NCBI GenBank assembly: GCA_963693315.1
Contig: OY856187.1
Location: 383,075,711-383,139,710 of the forward strand
Direction of reading: 5' to 3'
Origin: Diogma glabrata
Lineage: Eukaryota; Arthropoda; Insecta; Diptera; Cylindrotomidae
Length of the DNA: 64,000 nt
This document shows positions 1-9,400 of this stretch, in pieces. The notes below the pieces were generated by a model, which searched no databases, was not told where the DNA came from, and saw only the letters and a list, made by a program, of their open reading frames with translations. The first letter of the stretch is position 1, and each line of letters opens with the position of its first letter. Made by a program: the position numbers and the translations under genes.

Positions 1-120
1 TACTTTTTCCATCGCTGACAATTTTATACTCAATTCAATTGTTTACAAATTTATACTAATTTTATCCTCGAACAACACCTCTTATATATACTACATGAAA
101 TAGACTCTATAGTACTACAA

Positions 121-388
121 TGTTCTAGACAGAACACAACATTTTTTTCCTTTATCAACATAAGCATTGACACCTAGGTGTAAAATCTATTCTTTTCAAT
201 TGTTTTATTTACCAATTCTTATAGTTTTCGTTAACCAATTCTTATTCGATAAAACAAAAACTTCCATTACATGTTTACTTTGGCTGCGTTGTTTTGGTTT
301 TATTGATTTTTATATTTCTTTAGTAGAACTATTTTTTCTAACGAGTATTTTCTCGAAAGATGTTCTATAGTCTTCCATAATCGTCACA
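121..388 (-). repeat. 3' LTR of the gypsy element
   Basis: It matches 4171-4446 nearly throughout. The right boundary is firm: GTCACA at 383-388 (TGTGAC on the minus strand) abuts the polypurine tract. The left boundary is placed at TG 121-122, giving a TGT...ACA terminus, but shared sequence stops near 132, so the LTR could extend further towards position 1. A 67-codon plus-strand ORF at 167-370 is only LTR sequence. Confidence 0.85.
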
Positions 389-399
389 TTCTCCCCCAC
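389..399 (-). other. Polypurine tract
   Basis: On the minus strand GTGGGGGAGAA lies between the pol stop codon (TAA, 402-400) and the TGTGAC start of the 3' LTR. This is the position and composition of a plus-strand primer tract. It fixes the orientation of the element and the LTR boundary. Confidence 0.9.
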
Positions 400-1480
400 T
401 TATTTCTGTTCGTCCCGAAAAGAATCTAAATCTCCTCCTCTGTAGGGTGCTAATCTTTCTAGATGAACGACTTTTGGTTTCGCTCGTTGACCTTTCTTTA
501 TTCGATAAACGACATCGTTTAATTTTGTTATGATGGTATAAGGTCCTTCCCAAGATGTTTGTAGTTTTGGAGATAATCCTTTTCTCCGCTGTGGATTGTG
601 TAGCCACACTAGTTGTCCTTCCTCAAATCCTTTGTTTTTTGCGCGAAAGTCATCCCGAGTCTTCATTCGATCACTGGATATCTGTGCTTTCTGTCTTACT
701 AACGTGTGTACCCTCTCATTTTCTTTTTGAAGTTTATTAACATAATCTTAGACACATAATGTTGACGATGGAATAATCCAAAATTTTAGATCACCAGGTA
801 GCCTTAAATCATTTCCAAAAATAGTTGTAGCTGGCGCGTTTTGGATGTATCATGCACTGCTGATCTATAAGTTATCAAGAATAACGGAATATGACGGTCT
901 CAATCCCGTGAATTCTTGTTTACTACTTTTGCTAGATATTTCTCCAGAGTAGCATTAAATCTTTCCACCATGCCGTCTGATTGGGTATGTGAAGCAGTTG
1001 TTCTAGTTTTATTAATTCCAAGCATCTAACAAAGTTCTTGAAATATGGTAGATTCAAAATTTGTTCCTTGATCTGTGTGAATCTCCATCGGTACTCCGTA
1101 GCGACTTATCCAATTGCTAATTACTGCTTCAGCGATGGTTGTTGCTTCTTGGTTTGGTATTGCACACACTTCTGGCCACTTTCTAAAATAATCCATTATG
1201 ACTAGCACATATTTGTTGTTGTTATCAGAAGTCGGAAATGGTCCAGCTACCTCTATTGCAATTCTCTCGAATGGTGCTCCTGCATTATACTGCCTCATGT
1301 TACCACAACTTCTCCGTGCAGGTCCCTTTGCAGTCGCACATTGATCGCATGCTTCACACCGTTCCACTACCGATTAATGTGCTCCTGACCAATAAAATCT
1401 ACGCCGTACTTTAGTAAGGGTTTTGTTAATACCCAGGTGACTGGCATTGGTTCCTTCATGATATTCCTTTAATACTTGAG
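400..1480 (-). pseudogene. Gypsy integrase remnant
   Basis: All integrase parts can be traced. The zinc-binding N-terminus has histidines at 1458-1460 and 1437-1439 and a CDQC pair near 1338-1350. The catalytic core has TDQG (Asp 1071-1073) and GMVERFN (Glu 963-965). The C-terminal GPY/F-type module (about 400-666) reads WEGPYTIITKLNDVVYRIKK and then PKVVHLERLAPY. It is broken by in-frame stops at 1374-1376 (TAA), 1026-1028 (TAG), 900-902 (TGA where Trp is usual) and 748-750 (TAA), and by a frame change near 838-842. The first catalytic position reads IAIEVAGPFP, with Glu (GAG 1251-1253) where families have Asp, so even the intact core would be suspect. Integrase normally inserts the cDNA into host DNA. 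Confidence 0.92.
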
Positions 1481-2900
1481 GTATTCTTATTTTGGGAACT
1501 ACTATCATTGATTCTTTAACTGATCCGTCAGAATTTTCCCAAATTATTTTCAAGCATCCATCTTCAATACAGAGGCTTTCAATGTTTGCTTTCAATGTTT
1601 GACTTTTATCGGCAATCTCCCTCCATGTAGGATTTTCTCCCCTTTCCTTGAACTTTATTATTGGTGCCAAGCTCAGATCTTCCAGTTGCTCCTTCCTTAC
1701 CACTTCATGCGTCCAGTCTTCACTAGGAAGCACTTGTTGAAGCCTGACATCAATAATGTTTTCCTTACTCTCCACCCGATTACAGTGCTTGCATTCCATC
1801 TGGCATGGCCGTCTTGATAATGCATCAGCATTTCCATGTGCACTTCCCCTTCGATGTTCAATGTCGAAATCATAAGCCTGTAAGCGTTCAATCCATCGTG
1901 CTACTTGTCCTTCCGGGGTCTTAAATTGTAGTAGCCACCTCAATGCTCCATGATCAGTTCTCAAATTGAATTTTTGGTCGTACAAATATTTGTGAAAATG
2001 TTTTACACATTCCACTATACCCAGCAGCTCTTTACGGGTTACACAATAATTCCTTTCTGGCTTGGACAGTATTTTTGAGTAATAAGCTATTACTTTTTCT
2101 TGCCCATCAATTTCTTGAGATAACACTCCTCCTATACCATCATTGCTGGCATCAGTGCCTGATATGAATTTAAAATTTGGTATAGGGTAAGCCAGAACTG
2201 GTAAGTACTTTACTTCTTCTCTGAATAGTGTACATTTCTTTGGACTCAATTTTAGTCTGGCTGCTTGGATTCGCTCGAAGACTTCTTCTAAATTCTTTAA
2301 ATGATCGTCGAAATCCTTAAACATTACAATGATGTCGTCCAAATACACAAGGCACGTTCTCCAATGTAATACTTTCAGCACACGTTCCATTAAACGTTCA
2401 AATGTTGCGGGAGCATTACATAGTCCGAATGGCATAACGTTAAACTGCCATAGCCCACTACCCACATTAAACGCTGTCTTTTCTCGATCCTCTTCTTGGA
2501 CTTCTACCTGCCAATAACCACTTTGCAGATCTAATGTTGAAAATAATTTGGCACCTGATAATGTGTCCAAGGTATCATCAATTCGAGGTAATGGGTAGCT
2601 ATCTTTCTTTGTGACTGCATTCAGTTTTCTGTAGTCTACGCAGAATCTCATAGTTCCATCCTTCTTTCCAACTAAAACCTCAGGTGAAATCCATGAACTA
2701 TCTGATTGCTCGACAACACAAGCCATTTTCATATCCTTTACCATTCTATCAGCTTCTTCCCGTTTTGCTAATGGTAATCTTCTTGGTGCTTGGCGAATCA
2801 GCATCTCTGCTCCCGTGTCAATTTTATGTTTAGCCAGATTAGTTCTTCCGTTGTCTGCTGATGTGCTGCAGAAGATGGACGAATAACGTTCGCTCGAACT
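1374..2900 (-). pseudogene. Gypsy reverse transcriptase-RNase H remnant
   Basis: One long frame holds most of RT and RNase H. Visible RT motifs: RQAPRRLPLAKREEADR, MRFCVDYRKLNAVTKKDSYP, FSTLDLQSGYWQV, MPFGLCNAPATFERLM and the catalytic YLDD at 2334-2345. RNase H follows with TDASNDGIGGVLSQ (Asp 2151-2153), TRKELL and RTDHGALRWL. The thumb/connection segment is missing: KKCTLFREEVKYL joins directly to PVLAYP at about 2201/2202, an in-frame loss of roughly 100 residues compared with related pol proteins. Upstream, the frame differs from protease, so a frameshift lies at about 2840-2900. The frame runs to a premature TAA at 1374-1376 inside the integrase zinc domain. RT and RNase H would copy element RNA into cDNA in a capsid. 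Confidence 0.95.
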
Positions 2901-3756
2901 GCTCTGCTTCTTTCTTTTGTTCTTTTGTAAGCTCTGTTGTCCACTTGTGTAGTAGATTTTGTATTTCTTTCTTCTGCGTTTGATTTTCGAATTTCCTTTC
3001 TGTGTGCTGTTGTTCACATTTCACAATGGTAGTTAATTCTTCACATTTACCGACGATTGTTCCTTTCTTGAGGGTTTTTGTTTTGTCTGACAGATTTAGT
3101 GTTCTATTCGGTATTCTTAAGTTTTCATCTGGTACAACTAATGTTTTCCCTATAAAGATCTCTTTGTTTTGTAGACCATTTTCATTGGCTTCCACAACCC
3201 ACAACCTTGGTGACCCAGAATCTCCCTCCAATCTTCCCCAGACGATTGTTTCGGTATTAGGTAGCAGCTTTTCGCGATGTTCCAATATTATTCGCCTCAT
3301 ACTTGATTCTGCACCATTTATCTGAAGAGCCAACTCTACGTTACCATACTTGAGTACTCCATTTCCAGCGTTTATTACAAATCCATTCGGCCTCGTGAAG
3401 TCCATGCCCAAAATTACTTCATCAACGATGTCTGCCACTAGAACTTTATGCTGAAAGTGAGTACCTATTTTTATATCAGCAATTTTGCTTCCCTTGATAG
3501 TTGGATGTTCCCCTGTTGCTGTTTGTATTCGATATTTTTCTGCTGGTTGTAATTCCCATTTTAGTAAATCTGTACGGACTATTGTGCGAGTTGCTCCAGT
3601 ATCTAGTGTAATGGTACAGTTGTTGTCATCAGTTTCAGCTCCAATGATTAAACTGTCACCATTCCTTGCGATTCTTGAAAAAGGGATGGAGAGTATGGGG
3701 CATTCGGTTGTGGGAGCCAGCTTGGGCCCCTTAAAGCTGACTAGTTTTAGTTTAAC
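2839..3756 (-). pseudogene. Gypsy aspartic protease and linker remnant
   Basis: From the gag-pol overlap the pol frame is open through the retropepsin-like domain. The active site LDTGATRTIV lies at about 3580-3603, and the downstream ILGMDF motif (the usual ILG-D pattern) near 3390-3410. The linker to RT is charged and poorly conserved. There is no ATG at the start of this frame; it would be reached by frameshift from gag at 3750-3756. The frame ends at 2839 with a stop, after which RT resumes in another frame, so a 1-2 base indel separates them. Confidence 0.88.
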
Positions 3757-4110
3757 TCTTCCGCTGCTATTTCACCATTCTCTCCCGCTTGAGCCTTTTT
3801 TTCAGATGATCTCCGTCTGATTGGTGATGTTGATCTTCCCGGTCTGGCCTCTCTGCATTCTCGAGATATGTGACCAAGTTTGTCACATATCCAGCATCTT
3901 ATTCTACAACTGAATTCTCGGGATCTTCTTTGAGGTTTGAAACTATCCACTTCTTCCACTACTTCCTTCTCCTACACGGCGTACTTTGATTGTTGGTTTG
4001 ACAATTGCTTGTGCCGTCTCACAAGTCAATGCACAAGCTATTGTTTCAGCAAATGTAGCTTTAGGTGTCATCACAGCTAACTTCCGCGTCTCTGGATTAA
4101 CACACCATAA
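3747..4110 (-). pseudogene. Gypsy gag remnant with CCHC zinc knuckle
   Basis: The frame 3747-3959 contains CWICDKLGHISREC (codons 3854-3896), a CX2CX4HX4C nucleocapsid knuckle that packages element RNA, followed by an Arg/Ser-rich stretch and a stop at 3747-3749. Upstream, in a different frame, 3975-4110 still reads as the gag segment before the knuckle (IVKPTIKVRR), so a frameshift separates the two. The capsid and matrix parts are absent; the distance to the LTR is far too short for a whole gag. Confidence 0.85.
3750..3756 (-). promoter_or_regulatory. Candidate -1 frameshift site at gag-pol
   Basis: On the minus strand the last sense codons of gag are TTA AAC, preceded by G and followed at once by the TAA stop (3747-3749). 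GTTAAAC is a heptamer known to support -1 slippage in some RNA viruses, and the downstream protease-pol frame is exactly -1 relative to gag. Position and frame are seen; activity is inferred. No stimulatory pseudoknot was assessed. Confidence 0.5.
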
Positions 4111-4132
4111 AGAATTTATTAAATGGTGTGTT
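4099..4132. repeat. Short inverted repeat next to the 5' LTR
   Basis: AACACACCAT and its complement ATGGTGTGTT flank about 12 bases; a third AACACACC occurs at about 4156-4163 and a fourth at 4170-4175. The cluster sits where the primer-binding site and gag start should be. It may be a scar or local duplication from the gag deletion. Confidence 0.6.
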
Positions 4133-4170
4133 TTATTGATTTTATTCGTTAAATTAACACACCATAAGAA

Positions 4171-4446
4171 CACACCATTTTTTTTCCTTTATCAACATAA
4201 ACATAATAAGACGATCTTCAAATATTGACACCTAGGTGTGAAATCTATTCTTTTCAAATGTTTTATTTACCAATTCTTATAGTTTTCGTTAACCAATTCT
4301 TATTCGATAAAACAAAAACTTCCTATTACATGTTTACTTTGGTTGCGTTGCTTGGTTTTATTTATTTTTATATTTCTTTTGTAGAACTATTTTCTCTTAC
4401 GAGCATTTTCTCGAAAGATGTTCTATGGTCTTCCATAATCGTCACA
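4171..4446 (-). repeat. 5' LTR of the gypsy element
   Basis: It matches the 3' LTR, with an extra segment around 4200-4222 that the other copy lacks. The outer edge is TGTGAC on the minus strand (4441-4446). The inner edge, near 4171, is unclear, and no primer-binding site resembling a tRNA 3' end follows. The 77-codon plus-strand ORF at 4225-4458 is not a gene. Confidence 0.82.
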
Positions 4447-4930
4447 ATATTTAAATGAAAGGTTCTGACGACTAAAAAAATTTCACCCACCAAATGACTA
4501 TCTCTATCTACGGAAGGCTATCTTATCTTAAGTACACTGCTACACTCTGGAGTTAAAACTATGAAAAAGTAACCCCAAAAGAAAAAAGTGCCCTTTCAAC
4601 AAACAGTGCGCCGTATCACAAATCGATCACAACAATGGCAAACTTTCACTTTGAATTGTTTCCCCATCCACCAAGTTCTCCGAGTCTGGTTCCCAGGGAC
4701 TACTAACCGTTTGTAAGGCTAAAAAGAATGTTCCAGGGAAATAAATTTGGCCGAATTTGATGGTTATTTTGAGTCCAAAGATAAATGGTTCAACAAAAAA
4801 CTCTTGAAGGATATTGTGTTGATGAATAAAGTCGTAGTTTGTCTTAAAGTTATTGTTTTATTAGTCATCCTACGAAATTATTAAGTCATGTGCTAGGGTG
4901 TCTCAGGCGCTGTTGTTGTAGCGACGGGTG
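4447..4930. other. No gene seen
   Basis: Mixed-composition DNA between the gypsy element and the LINE C-terminus. No coding motif or repeat structure was found. On the minus strand AATAAAAC near 4855-4862 could mark the LINE 3' end. Confidence 0.5.
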
Positions 4931-4935
4931 AGGTG

Positions 4936-5102
4936 CTAATATTCCGATTCTTTATTTAAATTCAGGAACTCTGTTACTACCCTTGAACTATACCTCAAAT
5001 TTTCCTTTGTCAGATCGGTTAAGTTTTCTAGACATTTGAATTGATGTTCTACATAATCTAGCGTGCCCTGACATGCGTGGCACTTGTCTATCATTACCAT
5101 GC
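4936..5102 (-). pseudogene. LINE C-terminal zinc-knuckle fragment
   Basis: The minus-strand frame ending at TAG 4936-4938 contains KCHACQGTLDYVEHQFKC (codons 5032-5082), a CX2C...HX4C knuckle like those closing the pol ORF of I/Jockey-type LINEs. It lies immediately outside the left end of the foldback element. The rest of the LINE continues beyond the right end of that element, so both pieces probably belong to one copy (see 6861-8340). Confidence 0.7.
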
Positions 5103-5110
5103 TTGTACAT
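5103..5110. repeat. Left target-site duplication of the foldback element
   Basis: TTGTACAT directly precedes the terminal TAGGGTGTCCC and matches TTGTACTT at 6637-6644 in 7 of 8 positions. An 8-bp duplication is typical of hAT-type transposition. Confidence 0.7.
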
Positions 5111-6636
5111 TAGGGTGTCCCACCAAAACAGCGTTGTTTTAATTTTCACAATTTCTTACCGGAATAAGGTTCTTTATGGTCTAAAAAGCATCTCTGAATT
5201 TTTTCAGATTTTTAAAAAAAATTTTACCACTCGCTATTTTATTTTTTATGTTCAAGGAGCAAGGAAAACGAGATACAATCAATATAACTTTTTCAGTTTT
5301 GATTTTACAAAAAAATTGTATGAATAAAAGTTGTAGATCTTGAACAGATATATCGAGTTTTTTCTTTCTTTATACAGACAAAAAATTTCAAGCTAAAATA
5401 GACGATTTTTTGTTGTCGAATTTTAAAAACATAACAAATATTTTTCGTTTTTCGCCTCTAACTATTTCAGTTTTGATTTTACAAAAAAATTTTGTCAACA
5501 AAAGTTGTACATCTTAAAAAAATACGTCGATTTTCTTCTTCGTTCAAGCAAAAAAAATTTTTTCACAAGCTTAAAAAGAACGATTTTTGTAGTCGAATTT
5601 TAAAAACATAATATAACTATTTCAGTTTTGATTTTACCTGATTTACCTGATTTTACTTGATTTTAATTTTAATTATTTTTTTAAATAATTTTATTAACAA
5701 AAGTTGTAGATCTTAAAAAAATACATCGATTTTCCTCTTTGTTCAAGCAAAAAAAATTTTTCACAAGCTTAAAAAGAACGATTTTTTGTAGTCGAATTTT
5801 AAAAAAATAACAAATAGCGTTCGATTTTCGCCCGTAACTATTTCAGTTTGTATTTTACAAAAAAATTTTGTCAACAAAAGTTGTAGATCTTAAAAAAATA
5901 CATCGATTTTCTTCTTCAAGCAAAAAAAATTTTTTACAAGCTTAAAAGAACGATTTTTTGTAGTCGAATTTTAAAAAAATAACATAACAAATAATATCGT
6001 TAGTTTTTCGCAAATTTTTTTGCTTGAACAAAGAAAAAAATCGATGTTTTTTTTTAAAATTTACAATTTTTGTTTACGAAATTTTTTTGTAAATTCAAAA
6101 CTGAAATAGTTATAGGCGAAAAACGAACGATATTTGTTATTTTTTTAAAATTCGACTACAAAAAATCGTTCCTTTTAAGCTTGTAATTTTTTTTGCTTGA
6201 ACAAAGAAGAAAATCTATGTAGTTTTTTAAGATCTACAACTTTTGTTGACAAAATTTTATTGTAAAATCAAAACTGAAATAGTTATAGGCGAAAAACGAA
6301 AAATATTTGTTATTTTTTTAAAATTCGATAACAAAAAATCGTCCTATTTTAGCTTGAAAATGTTTGTCTGTATAAACAAAGAAAAAACTCGATATATCTG
6401 TTCAAGATCTACAACTTTTATGCAAACAATTTTTTTGTAAAATCAAAACTGAAAGTTATATTACAAAAACTGATTGTATCTCGTTTTCCTTGCTCCTTGA
6501 ACATAAGAAATAAAATAGCGAGTTGTAAAATTTTTTTTAAAAATCTGAAAAAATTCAGGGATGCTTTTTAGACCATAAAGAACCTAATTCCGGTAAGAGG
6601 TTGTACAAATCAAAGCTGTTTTGGTGGGACACCCTA
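5111..6636. mobile_element. Palindromic foldback/MITE element, hAT-like
   Basis: The left end TAGGGTGTCCCACCAAAACA is the exact inverted complement of the right end (6617-6636). The inverted match continues with modest divergence through almost the whole element: ACCGGAATAAGGTTC, GGAGCAAGGAAAACGAGATA and the AT-rich interior all recur inverted. Arms meet near 6000-6010; the left arm (about 895 bp) is longer than the right (about 627 bp) because it has more internal units. Each arm is built from ~180-bp AT-rich subrepeats marked by AAAGTTGTAGATCTT (left arm near 5325, 5503, 5699 and 5876). No transposase is present, so it would depend on an enzyme supplied elsewhere. The terminal sequence and 8-bp duplication suggest the hAT superfamily (inference). 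It interrupts a LINE. Confidence 0.88.
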
Positions 6637-6644
6637 TTGTACTT
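6637..6644. repeat. Right target-site duplication of the foldback element
   Basis: TTGTACTT directly follows the terminal GGGACACCCTA and differs from the left copy (5103-5110) at one base. Confidence 0.7.
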
Positions 6645-6860
6645 GTTTCGATTGACTTGGTAATATCTGACATTTTGTAAGAAGCACTTTACAGTTTTTC
6701 TTATGTCTCTTGGTGTTGAACTAACTTTATTTTAAAGATGTTGCTCTTTGTGAAAAGACATTGTTTGGTAAGCATTTGGAGGTGGAGGTGATCTCGGTGA
6801 GCCCACACCAATTCCAGTGAGCGTTAGCGACTTAGGTGGTTCATATTGGTACAGCGTAAT

Positions 6861-8340
6861 TTAAACGCTTTTTATTTTTAAGCTAGACTTCAACTGTTGT
6901 TCATGAGCATTGAATTTGAGTAGTGGATCGAATGTTACTTCCAGCAGTTTCGAATTTTCGACCATATAATTGATCTTATTGTCAATGCAGATTTTTAGTG
7001 TTATATTTGCCTTTGTCGTTTTCCTTCGTGCTGAAGAGTGTAGATGTGAAATTTTCAGTAGAAAGTTCCAGGTTTCCGGTTTTAAGCCATTCATTCAAGA
7101 TGCTCAGATAGGTATTTAGAATATTGGTGAAGTGTTTCAGGTCATTTTCTATAGCAAGGTTAAGCCTTTTGGTGGTGGAGAGCAGATACTGCTTAGGTAG
7201 AGATAAAATAATGAAGGTGAAAGAAGTTTGCCTTTTGCAACCCTTGTCGTAGTATCCTCATCTTAGATTTGAAGTTACGGAACTCAACTTACTCAACTGT
7301 CGCTTCATTACATCTGGCAAATCAGTGTTAAAGATGTCTTTTTGAAGTGCAGAATGCGACATTCTGTCGAAAACTTTTGAGCATAATGGCTGAGATACCA
7401 TCGGGTTAAGAAGCTCTTGTAATTTTTTTTATATGGCATTCTCAACTTCTTCTTTGAAAAATATGGTCCTCTAAGTTATCAACATTAAGTTTGTGGCGAT
7501 GTCTTAACACTAGCCTGGTTTCCTTCTATTGTTTATGTTAAATTTTGTTGCTCATATTTTATGATTTTCAATTGGAGTATCATTGAAGGAAATCATTCAA
7601 TTACCTTTAGGCTGTCGTTGATAATTTGAGCCCTTTCTGACATTCTGATTGAAAGACTTTTGCTTGTACCAAGGCTTGATTAACTCACTAGTTTTTCATT
7701 AATTTCTTTTGTGGTACGTTACTAATCCGTTAATTTGATTATTGAGGCTGGGCTTCTAGAGCCAGATGGATCTGTTTTGTGGACGTCATCTCTTTGAATG
7801 GCTAGCATACATGCGTTTTGTGGAAAATTTTATTTAATGTTTTGCATTCTACTGGCTAAGATGAAGCAAGTTCTAAATTTATTAAAAATCTTAATTTCTT
7901 TTCCCCAGGCGGGTGTCATGAAAATTGTTGACTGAATCCGCTTTGTTCAAGTTAGTGTAGGTTTTCTTCTAGTATTTAATCGGCATATGATCTGATCCCA
8001 ATGAAAGATTGGTTCTGCACTCTGCAATTGGCATTTGGCAATGCTAACAAGGAATCTCCAAAACTTGAGCTATAAAATTGATCATTGATCAGTAATGTTT
8101 TCGCCTCGTGAATCGTTGTTCAAGGGTGAGTGCCATAGATTATATGTGCTTGCACAACTACGACTATCACATAGTCTTTTGTGTCGAAGAGAATGAGATG
8201 CAGCAACGTCAATGACAGCTTTCATCGAAATTGTTGTAATGGTCCGTGGTCGAAGCAAAGATATATCCATCTTGAGAAAAACTCGGGGAACTAATTTGTG
8301 ACAATCTGATGTTAGCATTCAAGTTGATTTAGTGAACTGC
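6861..8340 (-). pseudogene. Decayed LINE with endonuclease and reverse transcriptase
   Basis: Minus-strand remnants of one non-LTR retrotransposon, in order. At 8082-8200 lies an APE-type endonuclease segment with NLWHSPLNNDSRGEN. At 7981-7998 GSDHMPI, the SDH signature of that nuclease, appears in another frame. At 7321-7380 is SKVFDRMSHSALQKDIFNTD, the RT palm stretch usually read as KAFDR-H. At 6861-7094 is the late RT region with NSKLLEVTFDPLLKFNAHEQQL. Many stops and frame changes separate these, so no functional protein is possible. It is probably the upstream part of the copy whose C-terminus is at 4936-5102, now split by the foldback insertion. The clade is not certain; Jockey/I-like is the best guess. 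Confidence 0.8.
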
Positions 8341-9010
8341 AGGAATAAACTTAAATTTAAATCAAAAGTTTGGTCATCAAAGTCATAACATCAACCAAAC
8401 ATCACAGATGTAATGGTAACAATGAAAACGACATTCCATGAGATAGCCGTCTGAGATGGCGATACAAATCAGTTGTACTTTATTTTTTGGTTTCCAAAAA
8501 GGAGATTAAGAGATCAAGATAAGAAATGAAAGACTAGTACATAACGGCAAAAGCATCAGATGTGCCGAAAGGTTGACATTTCACGGAAATGCAGAAAAAG
8601 CTATGTATGAATAGGAAAGTGAAGTTATGGAATAAACCTTCAAATATGAACTTGAGAATCCACTGATATTGACGGTAAGACGGATCGCTTAAAAAAAGAT
8701 AAGAAGGCGTGTTATAAATAAGAAGTTCTAGTTTGAAACAAAATGAATTAAGCTAATGTATATAATTGAACTTAATGAAACCGACTGGGTTCATTTTTGA
8801 TTTTTGACTAAATAGTTTTGCGATGGAGGCGCCGTTGAATGACACAGGCTATACAAGGAGATTATCTTTGATAAACAAAAAAATAGTAGCGCGCATTGAA
8901 ATTCAATAGTATTAAAAAAGCCCACAAGCAGAGCAGAGATCAAAATTATTAAATGTCCTAAAACATGCATTCCAAAAAAAAAACAATAAACCCTTCTCAC
9001 TGTTTTTTTA
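8341..9010. other. No gene seen
   Basis: AT-rich DNA. The minus strand at 8400-8520 may hold the start of the LINE endonuclease, but no motif was secure. A 69-codon minus-strand ORF at 8791-9000 looks like chance. The polypyrimidine tract at about 9002-9026 belongs to the exon that follows. Confidence 0.4.
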
Positions 9011-9027
9011 TTTGTTTCTCATTTCAG

Positions 9028-9225
9028 TTTATACATGCCATGGATCATGGATAGAAAACCAAACAGTTTTTGTGATTGCAAAACATGTTGGTACTCAACA
9101 TGGTGTTTGTATAACATATCGGACACACTCCGACAACATAGCTCAATTAGTTATCGGAGATGCTTGCCGTCGTAACGGTGATCGACTACCTGATCATCAT
9201 ATAATAGCTAATTTAACAGCAGTTG
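9028..9225 (+). CDS. Internal coding exon, putative secreted or surface protein
   Basis: It is preceded by a polypyrimidine tract and CAG (9025-9027) and followed by GTACGT (9226-9231). Both flanking introns fall after the first base of a codon, and the 198-bp exon keeps the frame. The peptide reads VYTCHGSWIENQTVFVIAKH, then a region with CITYRTHSDN, LVIGDACRRN and PDHHIIANLTAVG. NQT and NLT are N-glycosylation sequons, and cysteines are spaced as in a small disulfide-bonded extracellular domain. It resembles a conserved but uncharacterised insect protein from general memory; no family name is assigned. Upstream exons were not found and probably lie beyond a long intron or left of this window. 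Clean splice sites and an open frame set it apart from the decayed repeats around it. Confidence 0.75.
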
Positions 9226-9296
9226 GTACGTATTCACAAAAAAAACTCAATTTCATTTTATAAATTCCAATTATTTTTGTTTTTTAAATCTTTCAG

Positions 9297-9400
9297 GAAA
9301 ATGTTCAGATTCCAGCTCAGCTAATTTTAATAAATTAAATCAAATAGTTCTTGGTTTATTAATAATAACATGGACTAAATTTGTGATAGCAGAGAGATGA
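9297..9400 (+). CDS. Terminal coding exon of the same gene
   Basis: After a 71-bp GT-AG intron (9226-9296, acceptor TTTCAG), the frame resumes as GKCSDSSSANFNKLNQ, then a hydrophobic run IVLGLLIITW, then TKFVIAER and TGA at 9398-9400. A Ser-rich spacer followed by a hydrophobic tail at the extreme C-terminus fits a GPI-anchor signal or a single C-terminal membrane segment (inference). AATAAA motifs from about 9490 could serve as poly(A) signals. The last two exons together give about 100 residues, so most of the protein is not in view. Confidence 0.75.

Larger units (their letters stand above)
121..4446 (-). mobile_element. Decayed Ty3/gypsy LTR retrotransposon
   Basis: A near-complete but dead LTR retrotransposon in minus orientation. 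Order in the element's own direction: 5' LTR (4171-4446), gag remnant with CCHC knuckle, protease, RT, RNase H, integrase with a GPY/F-type C-terminus, polypurine tract (389-399) and 3' LTR (121-388). Integrase after RNase H is the Ty3/gypsy order. No env-like ORF lies between integrase and the PPT. Both LTRs begin TGTGACGATTATGGAAGAC on the minus strand. They differ by about 14 substitutions over roughly 235 aligned bases plus a ~21-bp indel, by eye, so the insertion is old. Most of gag is deleted: only about 0.4 kb separates the 5' LTR from the gag stop. Flanks (ending ACAA on the left, starting ATAT on the right) show no target-site duplication. The left limit of the 3' LTR is uncertain because the matching end of the other LTR may lie in the gag deletion. 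Confidence 0.93.

Noticed and set aside
167..370. 67-codon plus-strand ORF, and its counterpart at 4225-4458
   Set aside because: Both are the same LTR sequence read on the non-coding strand.
3002..3820. Plus-strand ORFs of 107 and 111 codons
   Set aside because: Antisense to the protease and linker of the minus-strand gypsy element, which has recognisable motifs.
4099..4175. Primer-binding site for the first gypsy element
   Set aside because: TGGTGTGTTC follows the LTR edge but resembles no tRNA 3' end that I recognise and is part of a local inverted-repeat cluster.
5073..6440. Plus-strand ORFs inside the foldback element
   Set aside because: AT-rich palindrome sequence with no transposase motif; the same sequence occurs inverted in the other arm.
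8791..9000. 69-codon minus-strand ORF
   Set aside because: Low-complexity hydrophobic translation upstream of, and antisense to, the exon at 9028.
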